From contig NZ_VBTZ01000004.1 in NCBI RefSeq assembly GCF_005771425.1, positions 186,001-250,000 on the forward strand: 64,000 bases of DNA, in the 5' to 3' direction. The position numbers were made by a program, and so were the translations under genes. How positions within the stretch are numbered: position 1 is the first letter of the stretch; each line of letters opens with the position of its first letter. Origin of the DNA: Methylocystis sp. B8. GTDB taxonomy: Bacteria > Pseudomonadota > Alphaproteobacteria > Rhizobiales > Beijerinckiaceae. The notes under the pieces are model-generated. The model ran no database searches and was not told where the DNA came from. It worked only from the letters and a program-made list of their open reading frames with translations. Below, one piece after another: positions 8,521 to 17,145 of this stretch.

Positions 8521-9741
8521 TCACGACAATGCGGCGGCGGACTGAAGGACGGCGCGCGCCTCCGCCAGCCCCACGAGATCGGGCGGCAGCAGTCGGGCCT
8601 CTTCAGGCGTGATGAACGCGATCCGGCCCGCGAGGTCGGGGCCGAGGCGCGTCATCGCCTCTTTCAAGTTTGGAGGATCATATCGCGTGTTCGCGCCATA
8701 GATGTCGCAGTTGCGGCTGAGCTTTGCCAGCACGCTCCAATGGACCTTCTCGTTGACCTGTTCCTCGTCAGGGTTTCCGCCCCAAAGGAGGCCATTGGCC
8801 GGCGCGCCGGCGGGAAACATCTCGCGACTGCGCGGAAAATTCCTGTCGATCGGATATTTTTCGGCCGAGTCCGGGATGTTTCCGTCGATGTTCGGCTTTA
8901 GCGTCCGCCTGATCGCGTCATTGTCGAATGTGAGTCCCGTGAGCGCCTGCGTGCGCGCGATCATCCAGATCAGCGCGATATCGGAGAGGCGTGAATCCTC
9001 GTAGCCGCCGCCCACATTGCAATGGACGCCCGGAAACCAATTCTGTTCGATATTCTGAGGATGCGGGTCCCCCTTCTTCACCGTCCAGAAGGTTGGCGTA
9101 AAGGGACGGCGCCGCTCGTCGACGCCGATCGCGTGCAGCGCGTGATCGACATGCGCGCCGAGCTGCGTATCCTCGAAGCCGCCGAAGACCGCCAGAGTGA
9201 TATAGCGGCCGAGCGGCGCAAGCCCGCTGAATCCCGCCGGCACGCCATAGGAGCCGACCGTATCGAACACGCCGAGCAGCTTGATGCGGTTATTCGCCTG
9301 AATATCGGGCCCGCTCGGCGGCGCTCCCTTGCGCGAGCCCTGCCGCGCGCTCCGGTTGGCGCGCGAAATGTCGAAGATGCTCTTGTCCTTGGTCTTTCTG
9401 ATGCCGCAGTCGCCGATAAGGCCCGCCAACGCGCGGGCCGCATAGGCGCCGCGTGAAAATCCGTAGATGTACAGCTCTTGATCGTCTCGATAATTGTCGA
9501 CGACCCAATCGTAGGCGTCCTGAACGATGGTGCGCAGGCCGAAGCCGATGGCGCCGCCGACGATCTTAAATCCTTCGGCGCCGACGCCGGAGAAGTAGCG
9601 GACATTCTGTTCGACGCCGCCCGCGCCTCGCGGGGGAATGAGCCTTTCGGCGACTTTCTCTTCCCACGACTTCTTGCAGATGTTGGTGAAATCGCGAGGC
9701 GTATTCCATGTGCCGTCGAGCAGGACAATGTTGCGAATCAT
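8521..9741 (-). CDS. DUF2235 alpha/beta-hydrolase (Tle1-like phospholipase family)
   Basis: 406 residues with the DUF2235 layout. The N-terminus reads IVLLDGTWN, followed by a nucleophile elbow YGFSRGAYAARALAGLIGDCGI near residue 95 (G-F-S-R-G-A) and a later HVDHALHAIGVDERRRPFTPTFW block with the usual family aspartates/histidines. Relatives include type VI secretion phospholipase effectors of the Tle1 class, but many members are plain cytosolic hydrolases. No signal peptide, no VgrG, PAAR or immunity gene is adjacent, so an effector role is not supported here. GGAGG stands 5 bases before the ATG at 9741. It appears to be a single-gene unit. Confidence 0.85.
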   Translation of the reverse strand: MIRNIVLLDGTWNTPRDFTNICKKSWEEKVAERLIPPRGAGGVEQNVRYFSGVGAEGFKIVGGAIGFGLRTIVQDAYDWVVDNYRDDQELYIYGFSRGAYAARALAGLIGDCGIRKTKDKSIFDISRANRSARQGSRKGAPPSGPDIQANNRIKLLGVFDTVGSYGVPAGFSGLAPLGRYITLAVFGGFEDTQLGAHVDHALHAIGVDERRRPFTPTFWTVKKGDPHPQNIEQNWFPGVHCNVGGGYEDSRLSDIALIWMIARTQALTGLTFDNDAIRRTLKPNIDGNIPDSAEKYPIDRNFPRSREMFPAGAPANGLLWGGNPDEEQVNEKVHWSVLAKLSRNCDIYGANTRYDPPNLKEAMTRLGPDLAGRIAFITPEEARLLPPDLVGLAEARAVLQSAAALS

Positions 9742-9901
9742 TTTTCCTCCAACAGCGTGCGCGTCTAAGCAATTACGACAGAGCGGCTTTTTGGATGGTG
9801 GCGCGCTTTGACGGCCTCCGCAAGCGAAGGCGATAAATTTGCGCGAGAGGAGCGTTCCCCTCTATGAGAAGCGGAACTTCAGCCAAGCATTGGAGAAGAA
9901 G

Positions 9902-10228
9902 ATGCGCGCCCGCTTAATTCTCCCCGCCGTGTTGATGGCGGCTATGAGCGCCGGTTGCAACGCCGCCCGTCCGCCGCAAGCCGCGCCGCCTGGACCGGCA
10001 GTTCCGCCCCCGGCGTCGACTGCAGAAGCGCCTGGCTGCGCCGGCGCCGTCGCGCGCTATCGCTCCGTCGTCGACAATGATCTGGCGATGGGCCATGTCA
10101 ATAAGAGCGTTCACGCGCAGATCTCGAGCGAAATCGGCGAGGCGGCTTCGGCCTGCTCCGGCGGCCAGGAGGGCAGAGCGCTGTCGCTGCTGCGCGCATC
10201 GAAATCGCGTCATGGTTATCCAGGGTGA
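9902..10228 (+). CDS. Small predicted lipoprotein, unknown function
   Basis: 108 residues from the ATG at 9902, which has GGAGAAG just upstream; the longer frame from 9839 would hide the signal peptide. The N-terminus is a lipoprotein signal (MRARLILPAVLMAAMSAGC, lipobox SAGC). A Pro/Ala-rich tether follows, then a short folded part with two more cysteines (PGCAGAVARYRSVVDNDLAMGHVNKSVHAQI, and SACSGG) that may form a disulfide. The body is predicted helical. I recognise no named family. Confidence 0.75.
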   Translation: MRARLILPAVLMAAMSAGCNAARPPQAAPPGPAVPPPASTAEAPGCAGAVARYRSVVDNDLAMGHVNKSVHAQISSEIGEAASACSGGQEGRALSLLRASKSRHGYPG

Positions 10229-10358
10229 GCGGCGCGCTGGCCTGCGCCCCCTGCGACATCAGCTTGGAAGCGATCCAGATTAGATTGATTGACCCCATGT
10301 TTTGGCGTTCTTACGTTGGCCCCAACGCGGCGGACGGCGGCGCGGCGAACTGAAGGAG

Positions 10359-10700
10359 ATGCGGTTTTTGAAGCGCTATTGTCTGTATGCGATCCTCGCG
10401 GCTTCGGCTTTGGGTCTTTCCAGCGCCGCTGCGGCTGAAAACGCCTTCACGCTCACAATCAAGGATCACCATTTCGAGCCTGCCGAACTCCGCGTGCCCG
10501 CCAATCAGGCGGCGACGCTGACCGTGAAGAACCTTGACCCGACGCCGGAAGAGTTTGAAAGCAAACCCCTGCGCATCGAGAAGGTGATTCCAGGCAGCAG
10601 CGAAGCGACCTTCACGCTTCGGCCGCTGAAAGCCGGCCGCTACAAATTCGTCGGCGAATTCCATGAGGACGACGCCAAGGGCGAGGTCATCGCGGAATAG
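10359..10700 (+). CDS. Periplasmic cupredoxin-like protein, FtrB-like iron uptake component
   Basis: 113 residues from the ATG at 10359, preceded by GAAGGAG. A Sec signal peptide (to about AAAAE) is followed by a single cupredoxin-fold domain: FTLTIKDHHFEPAELRVPANQAATLTVKNLDPTPEEFES, ending YKFVGEFHEDDAKGEVIAE. This closely follows FtrB of the Brucella/Bordetella FtrABCD ferrous iron system, in which FtrB is thought to oxidise iron for the FTR1 permease. The FTR1 gene follows after 3 bases, supporting that role. The usual copper-ligand His/Cys set is not complete, so copper binding is uncertain. Confidence 0.8.
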   Translation: MRFLKRYCLYAILAASALGLSSAAAAENAFTLTIKDHHFEPAELRVPANQAATLTVKNLDPTPEEFESKPLRIEKVIPGSSEATFTLRPLKAGRYKFVGEFHEDDAKGEVIAE

Positions 10701-10703
10701 ACC

Positions 10704-11537
10704 ATGCTCGGCGCGCTCATCATCGTCTTTCGCGAAGCCATCGAAGCCGGGCTCATCGTCGGCATCGTCCTCGCCGTCACTCGTGGCGTTTCCGGTTCGC
10801 GCGGCTTCGTTACGGCCGGCGTCGGAATAGGCGCGCTCGGCGCGATCATCGTCGCCGCCTTCGCCGACCGTCTGTCGCAGGCCTTCGCCGGCAGTGGCCA
10901 GGAGCTTTTCAACGCCGCGATCCTCGCGCTCGCCGTCGTGATGCTCGTTTGGCACAACATCTGGATGGCGCAGCACGGGCGCGAGCTGGCGCAGAACCTT
11001 TCCGAGGTCGGCCGGGCGGTGGCGCGCGGCGACGAGACGCTCTTCGCCCTTACCGCCGTCGTCGGACTGGCGGTGCTGCGCGAAGGCGCCGAGGTGGCGC
11101 TGTTTCTTTACGGCATTCTCGCCTCGGGCGAGTCCGGCTGGGACGTCCTTGCTGGGGGAGTTGGCGGGCTGGCGCTCGGCGCGGCGACGAGCGTCGCGAC
11201 CTTCTATGGCCTCGTCGCCATTCCAGCGAAACGCCTTTTCGCCGTGACGACCTGGCTCATCACGCTGCTCGCCGCCGGACTTGCGGCGCAATGCGTGGCT
11301 TTTCTTCAGCAGGCCGGACTTGTCACGACGCTTTCCGACACTGCCTGGGATACGTCGTGGCTCTTGTCGGATAAGAGCATCGTCGGCCGGGTGCTGCATA
11401 CGCTGATCGGCTACGCCGACCAGCCCTCAGACATGCAGGTCGCCGTCTATCTCGCGACTCTTGCCGCCATTATCGCTGCGACGAAGTTCTTCGCCTCGCG
11501 GTCGCACGCGGGCGCCGTGGGCGCGCCGGCGGAATAG
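10704..11537 (+). CDS. FTR1-family high-affinity iron permease
   Basis: 277 residues with seven predicted transmembrane helices. The two iron-binding R-E-x-x-E motifs of the FTR1/EfeU family are present: REAIE at residues 10-14 (FREAIEAGLIVGIVLAVTRG) and REGAE at 126-130 (LREGAEVALFLYG). It imports iron across the inner membrane together with the cupredoxin protein encoded just upstream. FtrA (P19-like) and the ferredoxin FtrD, which complete the four-gene system elsewhere, are missing here; downstream is a convergent PBP gene. Confidence 0.92.
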   Translation: MLGALIIVFREAIEAGLIVGIVLAVTRGVSGSRGFVTAGVGIGALGAIIVAAFADRLSQAFAGSGQELFNAAILALAVVMLVWHNIWMAQHGRELAQNLSEVGRAVARGDETLFALTAVVGLAVLREGAEVALFLYGILASGESGWDVLAGGVGGLALGAATSVATFYGLVAIPAKRLFAVTTWLITLLAAGLAAQCVAFLQQAGLVTTLSDTAWDTSWLLSDKSIVGRVLHTLIGYADQPSDMQVAVYLATLAAIIAATKFFASRSHAGAVGAPAE

Positions 11538-11564
11538 CGCCTGGCCATTCGGCGCGCGAGGCAC

Positions 11565-13820
11565 TCATCCGCCCCCAAAGAGCTGCTCGAAAACGCTTCT
11601 TTCCGATGCGCCCCGCCTTTGCCGCGGACGTTCGATCGAGCCGACCGTCGGGATGTCTTCCGGCGGCAGAAGATCGTCGATTTCTCGCGGGGCCGGCGCA
11701 GCAGCGCGCGGCAGGGGTAAATCTGGCCGCGCCTCCGCGACGGGCGGCGGCGCCTCTTGCGGCGATCCGCCGGGGATAGCCGCCGGAGGACGTGGGGCCG
11801 GCGCGGTTCTCGCCGGTTGCGGCCGCGGCGCTGGCTTGGGCTCTCCGGTGAAGAGCCCAATGAGATCGTCGATCGGCTTGGCGATCTCCTCGGGGATCGC
11901 GGCGTTCTCCGATCGCCAGGCGCCCGACGGCAGTCCGGCGACCTGCTGGCCTTTCAAGGCGACGCCCATGAACCGGCTCCAGATTTCAACCGGGAGCGTG
12001 CCGCCCGAGGCTTTTTTGGTCGGCGAATTGTCGTCGTTGCCGAGCCAAACGCCCGTGATCAGCCGGCCCGTGTAGCCGACAAACCAGGCGTCGCGGAAAT
12101 CCTGGCTGGTGCCGGTCTTGCCCGCCGCTTCCCAACCAGGAAGTTCGGCCTTGCGCGCGGTTCCGGTGAGCAGCGTTTCGCGCATCATGTCATTCATCAT
12201 CGCCACATATTGCGGCGCGATCACGCGGCCGAGCGAAGCGCCCTTGCGCTGATAGAGCGCTTTGCCGGCGGCGGTCTTCACTTTGAGGATGACATGCGGC
12301 TGAACGGCGATGCCGCCATTGGCGAATGGCGCATAGGCGGCGACGAGTTCGAGCGGCGTCACCTCCGATGTGCCAAGCGCGATGGAGGCGTTGGGCTGCA
12401 GCTCGGACTGAATGCCCAGACGATGCGCCGTTTTCGCCACGGTCTTCGGGCCGACTTCCAGTCCGACGCGCACCGCCACAGTATTGAGTGACAGCGACAG
12501 CGCCTTGGTGAGCGTGACAGGCCCCAGATATTGGCGGCTGTAATTTTCTGGTCGCCAACCTTTGACGTCGAGCGGACCGTCCTCGCGAACGGACTCAGGG
12601 GTAAGACCTTGTTCAAGCCCGGTGAGATAGACGAAGGGCTTGAAGGCGGAGCCGGGCTGACGTTTCGCCGACACGGCGCGGTTGAACTGACTTTCCGAGT
12701 AGTCCCGTCCGCCGACGAGCGCGCGGATCGCGCCATTCGGATCCATGGCGATCAGCGCGCCCTGAGCGACGCCGAATTTCGCGCCCTTTTCGTCGAGTTC
12801 TTGTTTCAGCGCGCCTTCCGCCGCCATTTGCATGCGGGCGTCGATGGTTGTCGTCACGACGATGTCCTGGTCGATCGCGCCGACCGTATCGTCGAGCATG
12901 TCCATGACATAATCGGCGGCGTAATTGATCGACCCCGCGCCTATGTCCTGCCGCGCGCGCGCCGGATGCCCCAACGCCGCCTTCGCCATCGCCTCGCTGA
13001 TATGGCCTTCTTGCGCCATGGCGGCGATCACCTGCGCGGCGCGCTCGGCGGCCCCTTCGGGATTACGATCCGGCGCGAGCTTGCTCGGCGCCTTCATCAA
13101 TCCGGCGAGAATGGCGGCTTCAGATAGCGTGATGGTCTTCGCGCCATGGCCGAAATAACGCTCAGCGGCGGCTTCGACGCCGTACGCGCCGGAACCGAAG
13201 TAAACGCGGTTGAGATAAAGTTCGAGGATCTGGTCCTTCGAATATTTGCGCTCGAGCCAGAGCGCCAGAATCGCCTCCTGAATCTTGCGCGAAATGGTGC
13301 GTTCCTGAGTCAGGAACAGGTTTTTGGCGAGTTGCTGCGTTAAGGTCGAGCCGCCCTGCATGCCGCCGCGGCCGGTGACGTTGCGCACGATCGCGCGGCC
13401 GATGCCGATCGGATCGACGCCCCAATGCGCGTAGAAGCGGCGGTCCTCGATGGCGATGAACGCCTTGGGCACATAAGGCGGGAGGTCTCCGAGCCGGATC
13501 GCCGCGCCGCCGGTGTCGCCACGATTGGCGAGTAGTTCGCCATTGACGTCGAGGATGGCGATATTCGGGGGGCGCGTCGGCACCGCGAGCTGATCGATTG
13601 GCGGCAGACGCGCGCCGTAGTAGACGGCAAGTCCGCCGCCGGCGATTGCGCCCCAGAGCGCGAGCGTGACGCTCCAATAGACTAGCGAACCGAGAAGAGA
13701 GCGCGAGCGGCGTGACTTCTTGCGCGCGCGCGCGCGAGGCGGAGGACGGCGTTCGGCGCGCAGTTCGTCCTCTTCGTCGTCATCGAACCGCGGTTCGCGA
13801 CGATTGTCGCTGCGCGCCAT
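11565..13820 (-). CDS. Penicillin-binding protein 1A (transglycosylase/transpeptidase)
   Basis: Class A PBP of 751 residues that polymerises and cross-links peptidoglycan. It has a charged cytosolic tail (1-45, Arg-rich), one transmembrane anchor (about 46-70), then a GT51 glycosyltransferase domain with IEDRRFYAHWGVDP and QGGSTLTQQLAKN. The transpeptidase domain has the SxxK serine in PGSAFKP (about 390), SLN (about 443) and KTGTSQ (about 567). The C-terminus (660-751) is Pro/Ala-rich and disordered. It is a PBP1A-type protein, somewhat shorter than some relatives. Convergent with the iron permease gene; 28 bases separate the stops. Confidence 0.93.
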   Translation of the reverse strand: MARSDNRREPRFDDDEEDELRAERRPPPRARARKKSRRSRSLLGSLVYWSVTLALWGAIAGGGLAVYYGARLPPIDQLAVPTRPPNIAILDVNGELLANRGDTGGAAIRLGDLPPYVPKAFIAIEDRRFYAHWGVDPIGIGRAIVRNVTGRGGMQGGSTLTQQLAKNLFLTQERTISRKIQEAILALWLERKYSKDQILELYLNRVYFGSGAYGVEAAAERYFGHGAKTITLSEAAILAGLMKAPSKLAPDRNPEGAAERAAQVIAAMAQEGHISEAMAKAALGHPARARQDIGAGSINYAADYVMDMLDDTVGAIDQDIVVTTTIDARMQMAAEGALKQELDEKGAKFGVAQGALIAMDPNGAIRALVGGRDYSESQFNRAVSAKRQPGSAFKPFVYLTGLEQGLTPESVREDGPLDVKGWRPENYSRQYLGPVTLTKALSLSLNTVAVRVGLEVGPKTVAKTAHRLGIQSELQPNASIALGTSEVTPLELVAAYAPFANGGIAVQPHVILKVKTAAGKALYQRKGASLGRVIAPQYVAMMNDMMRETLLTGTARKAELPGWEAAGKTGTSQDFRDAWFVGYTGRLITGVWLGNDDNSPTKKASGGTLPVEIWSRFMGVALKGQQVAGLPSGAWRSENAAIPEEIAKPIDDLIGLFTGEPKPAPRPQPARTAPAPRPPAAIPGGSPQEAPPPVAEARPDLPLPRAAAPAPREIDDLLPPEDIPTVGSIERPRQRRGASERSVFEQLFGGG

Positions 13821-13921
13821 CGGATTGCTCGCCTGTCGCCGCCGCAGGGGCCGAAATGCTTGATGAAGCGTAACGAAGGCCGTTTAAGGGCCGGTTAAGG
13901 GCGGCTTTCGATCTGAAAGTC

Positions 13922-13958
13922 GAAAAACACGAAGCCTGAGCTTTTCGGCCCAGGCTTC
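13922..13958 (-). terminator. Intrinsic terminator after the secreted-protein gene
   Basis: Stem GAAGCCTG (13931-13938) pairs with CAGGCTTC (13951-13958). On the minus strand the stem is followed by GTGTTTTTCG. It lies 23 bases after the stop of the gene ending at 13981 and isolates it from the PBP1A gene on the same strand. Confidence 0.75.
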
Positions 13959-13980
13959 CGTCAACCTTCATCAGAGTTTT

Positions 13981-14817
13981 CTAAAGCAGTTCTTTCGATC
14001 GTCCAAAGATTACGGCGGGGCCAAATTTCGATCGAGTGGTGAAAACCGCCCACTGGCCTTCGTCCATAAGCTGGACAAGAATCGGAACGCCGAGGTCTTC
14101 AGCCAGGACGATCGTAGAGCCGTCCTTGCTTATCTTTACGAGAGTTCCGCTTGACGTATCGACGGCGACGACAGATCCATCGCTTAAGGGCCAGAGCCCC
14201 TCCGGGTTGTCCAGCTCAACACCCTGATTGCAAATAATCTTTTCGTAAGCCTCGGCGGAAGAGGCCTTGTCATAAAAACAGACGCGCCCCTTGCCGGGCG
14301 TCCCTTGTTCGCTGACCCAAAGTGAAGTCTCCCCTACGGGAGCAATATCGAAAGGCGCGTCCAACCCGCGAATGATTTCATCGCTTCGGCTTTCGCCCGA
14401 AACGCGCAAAACGGAACCCCCAAAGGTCACGATGAACATTGCATCGCCGGAGGGCGTCCATCTTGCGTTCCACGGTTGCGGAATCGTTAGAGTGCGAACC
14501 TTGTTGCCATCTGAGTCGAGCCAATACACCTGCGAGCCCGCGATATCGCAGAAGGAATAGAGGTCTTGGCGAGGGTGTTTTGCGATACCCGCGATGCTAT
14601 TGCCGCGGGCTGCATGCTTCACGACGTTTCCACTCGAGTCATAGACTTGGCTTCCGGCGTTCAGTCTATTGTACGTATCGGCGAGCCAGATCTCGCTTTG
14701 GCTTTTCACATACATTCCGTGGGCGCCCAGCACGGCAGAGCGTTCGACCTTGATGATCTCCGCGTGAGCGAACTCCGCACAAAACACGAACCCCAAAAGA
14801 ATTCGAAAAATTTTCAT
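13981..14817 (-). CDS. Secreted protein, probable beta-propeller, unknown function
   Basis: 278 residues with a cleavable signal peptide (MKIFRILLGFVFCAEFAHA-E). The mature part has repeating blocks of about 40 residues with strand-loop-strand character: IWLADTYNRLNAGSQVYDSSGNVV, SQVYWLDSDGNKVRTL, GGSVLRVSGESRSDEII, SLWVSEQGTPGKGRVCFYDKAS, GSVVAVDTSSGTLVKISKDGS. This suggests an NHL/SMP-30-like propeller of about six blades, exported to the periplasm or outside. Catalytic residues are not evident. AAAGGAGG precedes the ATG. Base composition is visibly lower in G+C than its neighbours, hinting at later acquisition. Followed by its own terminator. Confidence 0.7.
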   Translation of the reverse strand: MKIFRILLGFVFCAEFAHAEIIKVERSAVLGAHGMYVKSQSEIWLADTYNRLNAGSQVYDSSGNVVKHAARGNSIAGIAKHPRQDLYSFCDIAGSQVYWLDSDGNKVRTLTIPQPWNARWTPSGDAMFIVTFGGSVLRVSGESRSDEIIRGLDAPFDIAPVGETSLWVSEQGTPGKGRVCFYDKASSAEAYEKIICNQGVELDNPEGLWPLSDGSVVAVDTSSGTLVKISKDGSTIVLAEDLGVPILVQLMDEGQWAVFTTRSKFGPAVIFGRSKELL

Positions 14818-14871
14818 CGTTTCCTCCTTTGAAATTCTTCCAACTCTTACGTCGGCGACGGTTGTGGAAAC

Positions 14872-14880
14872 TTATGCACA
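14872..14880 (+). promoter_or_regulatory. Possible DnaA box upstream of dnaN
   Basis: TTATGCACA fits the relaxed DnaA-box consensus TTATNCACA. A second, poorer candidate (TGTGGAAA, the other orientation) lies 8 bases upstream. The site is 119 bases before the dnaN start, in the divergent region shared with the secreted-protein gene. DnaA control of dnaN is known in several bacteria, but here it is only a motif match. Confidence 0.3.
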
Positions 14881-14998
14881 ATCGCTGACCTCTAATATCG
14901 GCATGCCCTTGCGCTCCCGGCGCTGCCGCGCCAAAGTCTTCGCCCCCGGCGCGGCGGCCTGCCGCGCCGAAATAATATTTCGGACGGATTTCCCGGCG

Positions 14999-16117
14999 AT
15001 GAAGGTCACGATCGAGAGAGCGGCGCTATTGCGAGCGCTCGGCCATGTTCACCGTGTCGTGGAGCGGCGCACGACGATCCCGATCCTGGCCAATGTGCTG
15101 CTCTCCGCCAAGGACGGCGCGCTGACGCTCAAGGCCACCGACCTCGATCTCGAAATCACCGAGAAGACCGTCGCCGAGGTCTCGCAGCCGGGGGCGACGA
15201 CGCTGCCGGCGCACACGCTCTACGACATCGTGCGCAAATTGCCGGAAGGCGCGCAGGTCTCTCTGGAGGCGACAGGCGACGCCGGACAGCTCACGCTGCG
15301 CTCAGGACGTTCGCGATTCAATCTATCGAGCCTTCCCGAGAGCGATTTTCCCGACGTCACCTCCGGCGATTTCAGCCATAAGTTCACGCTGGCGCCCGCA
15401 GATCTCAAGCGGCTCATTGAAAAGACGCAGTTCGCCATCTCTCAGGAAGAGACGCGCTACTATCTCAACGGCATCTATCTGCACACGCTCGAGGTCGAAG
15501 GCCGACCGATGCTTCGCGCCGTGGCGACGGACGGCCATCGTCTGGCGCGACTGGAGCTGCCCGCGCCGGAAGGCAGCGCCGGCATGCCGGGCATCATCCT
15601 GCCGCGCAAGGCTGTCACCGAAGTGCAGCGGCTTATCGAAGATGCGCAGGGCGACGTTTCGGTCGAGCTTTCGATCAACAAGATGCGCTTCACATTCGGC
15701 GATGCGCTGCTGACGACGAAACTGATCGACGGCACATTCCCCGATTACGCGCGCGTTATTCCTTCCGGCAATGACAAGCGGCTCACCGTCGAGCGCGACG
15801 CCTTCGCCAAGGCCGTCGACCGCGTTTCGACGATTTCCTCGGAGCGCGGCCGCGCCGTCAAACTCTCGCTTGCCGAGGGTAGGCTCGTGCTGTCGGTCAC
15901 CAACCCCGACCAGGGATCGGCGGTCGAGGAGCTTGAAGCAGATTACGACGGGCCGCCGCTCGATATTGGCTTCAACGCCCGTTATTTGCTGGATATTACC
16001 CAGCAACTTGATAGCGATACGGCGCTCTTCAAGCTCGCGGACCCAGGCTCTCCGACGCTGGTGCAGGACCGCGACGGCGCCACTGCGCTTTATGTTTTGA
16101 TGCCGATGCGCGTTTAG
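14999..16117 (+). CDS. dnaN: DNA polymerase III beta subunit (sliding clamp)
   Basis: The ring-shaped processivity clamp of the replicase. 372 residues, the usual length, starting MKVTIERAALLRALGHVHRVVERRTTIPILANVLL, with three repeated clamp domains; the C-terminus LYVLMPMRV is typical. An in-frame start at 14864 would add 45 unrelated residues, so I take the ATG at 14999. dnaA and recF, often adjacent, are absent: downstream is an OmpA-like gene. Confidence 0.97.
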   Translation: MKVTIERAALLRALGHVHRVVERRTTIPILANVLLSAKDGALTLKATDLDLEITEKTVAEVSQPGATTLPAHTLYDIVRKLPEGAQVSLEATGDAGQLTLRSGRSRFNLSSLPESDFPDVTSGDFSHKFTLAPADLKRLIEKTQFAISQEETRYYLNGIYLHTLEVEGRPMLRAVATDGHRLARLELPAPEGSAGMPGIILPRKAVTEVQRLIEDAQGDVSVELSINKMRFTFGDALLTTKLIDGTFPDYARVIPSGNDKRLTVERDAFAKAVDRVSTISSERGRAVKLSLAEGRLVLSVTNPDQGSAVEELEADYDGPPLDIGFNARYLLDITQQLDSDTALFKLADPGSPTLVQDRDGATALYVLMPMRV

Positions 16118-16165
16118 TCTGGGTTTAGTCTTGGAGCGGAGCCTTCAGCCGGTTAGGCTCGGCTC

Positions 16166-17020
16166 GTGCTTGCCGAAATCTCCAGTCTGTGGCCTTGGCT
16201 TCTCGCCTGTTTCGCGATCGGCGCCGGCGCCGGAGCAGTCAGCCGCCGTACGCCTGAAAATGGCGTCATCGCGCGCTGGCTGATTTGGACCGCGCTCGCC
16301 TTTGGCGTCGGCGCGCTTGTCGTCCATCTCGGCGCGCTCGCCGACGCGGCGACGTTCATCAAAGGCGCGCTGGCGGCCTATGCCATCTTCATTGTCGGCG
16401 CGGCGCTTGGCGCATTGCTCCGGCACGGATCGATGTCGGCGCATGAGGGCTGGGCCGTTGGGCTGATCGCCGCGGCGCTCGTCTGGGTGGGCGCCATGCT
16501 GATCGAGCGTTCGGACTATGGCGCTGAGATGGGCCGCCGCTACGCCCAGCCGATCGAAGGCGCGGGTGTGGACTCGCCGATTGCGGCTGCCGCGCCCCCC
16601 GTCGAAGCGCCGACCGTCTCGGCCGCCACGCTGCCCGCGGATGCAAAGCCAAGCGGGCCAGCAGAGCCTATGTCCGGCGGCATGACGCTCGTAGATTGCC
16701 AAGCTGCGCTCGAAGAATCTTCGACTTCGAGCGACCTCGTCTTTCGCAAAGGCGACGCGCAAATAACATTGTCGGCGGCGCACGCGCTCGACAAAGCGGC
16801 TGCGATCATTCGCCGCTGTCCGCAAAATGCGACGATCGAGATTATTGGCCATGTCCGGGGTTCCGCTCCGAAAGCTCACAATGACGCGCTTGCGCAACGA
16901 CGCGCGCAGGCGGCGATCGGCTATCTCGAACGTCAGGGCGTGAACGGGCGTCGGCTCGTCGCGTCTCGCGGAGAGCCGCAGCAATTGGAAAGCCAGGCCA
17001 TCACTTTCGAGGTTCGCTGA
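16166..17020 (+). CDS. Inner-membrane protein with C-terminal OmpA-like domain
   Basis: 284 residues from a GTG at 16166. The first 115 residues contain four hydrophobic helices (WPWLLACFAIGAGAGA, WLIWTALAFGVGALVVHL, AAYAIFIVGAALGALL, WAVGLIAAALVWVGAM). A Pro/Ala-rich linker follows, then an OmpA/MotB-type domain (about 165-284) with LVFRKGDAQITLSAAHALDKAAAIIRRCPQ and IEIIGHVRG, and NDALAQRRAQAAIGYLERQGV. In this family the domain binds peptidoglycan; the order (membrane then OmpA domain) suggests a protein fixed in the inner membrane and touching the wall. Specific role unknown. 48 bases downstream of dnaN. Confidence 0.75.
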   Translation: MLAEISSLWPWLLACFAIGAGAGAVSRRTPENGVIARWLIWTALAFGVGALVVHLGALADAATFIKGALAAYAIFIVGAALGALLRHGSMSAHEGWAVGLIAAALVWVGAMLIERSDYGAEMGRRYAQPIEGAGVDSPIAAAAPPVEAPTVSAATLPADAKPSGPAEPMSGGMTLVDCQAALEESSTSSDLVFRKGDAQITLSAAHALDKAAAIIRRCPQNATIEIIGHVRGSAPKAHNDALAQRRAQAAIGYLERQGVNGRRLVASRGEPQQLESQAITFEVR

Positions 17021-17145
17021 CACGGCGCCGACGCCTCAACTTCAGGCGCCAGCGGCGCGGTGGCGCCAAAATCGAATTCTACTTAAAACAACGGCCTTAA
17101 GAGACAGTCTGCGACGACAATCGCATCCGTCGCGAAAGGATCGAC

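Noticed and set aside
10311-11399. 362-codon minus-strand frame opposite the iron permease
   Set aside because: The permease has both REXXE motifs and helices; the antisense text is all charged and repetitive.
14818-14998. Replication origin near dnaN
   Set aside because: Only one fair DnaA box, no AT-rich unwinding region and no dnaA, so an origin is not supported.
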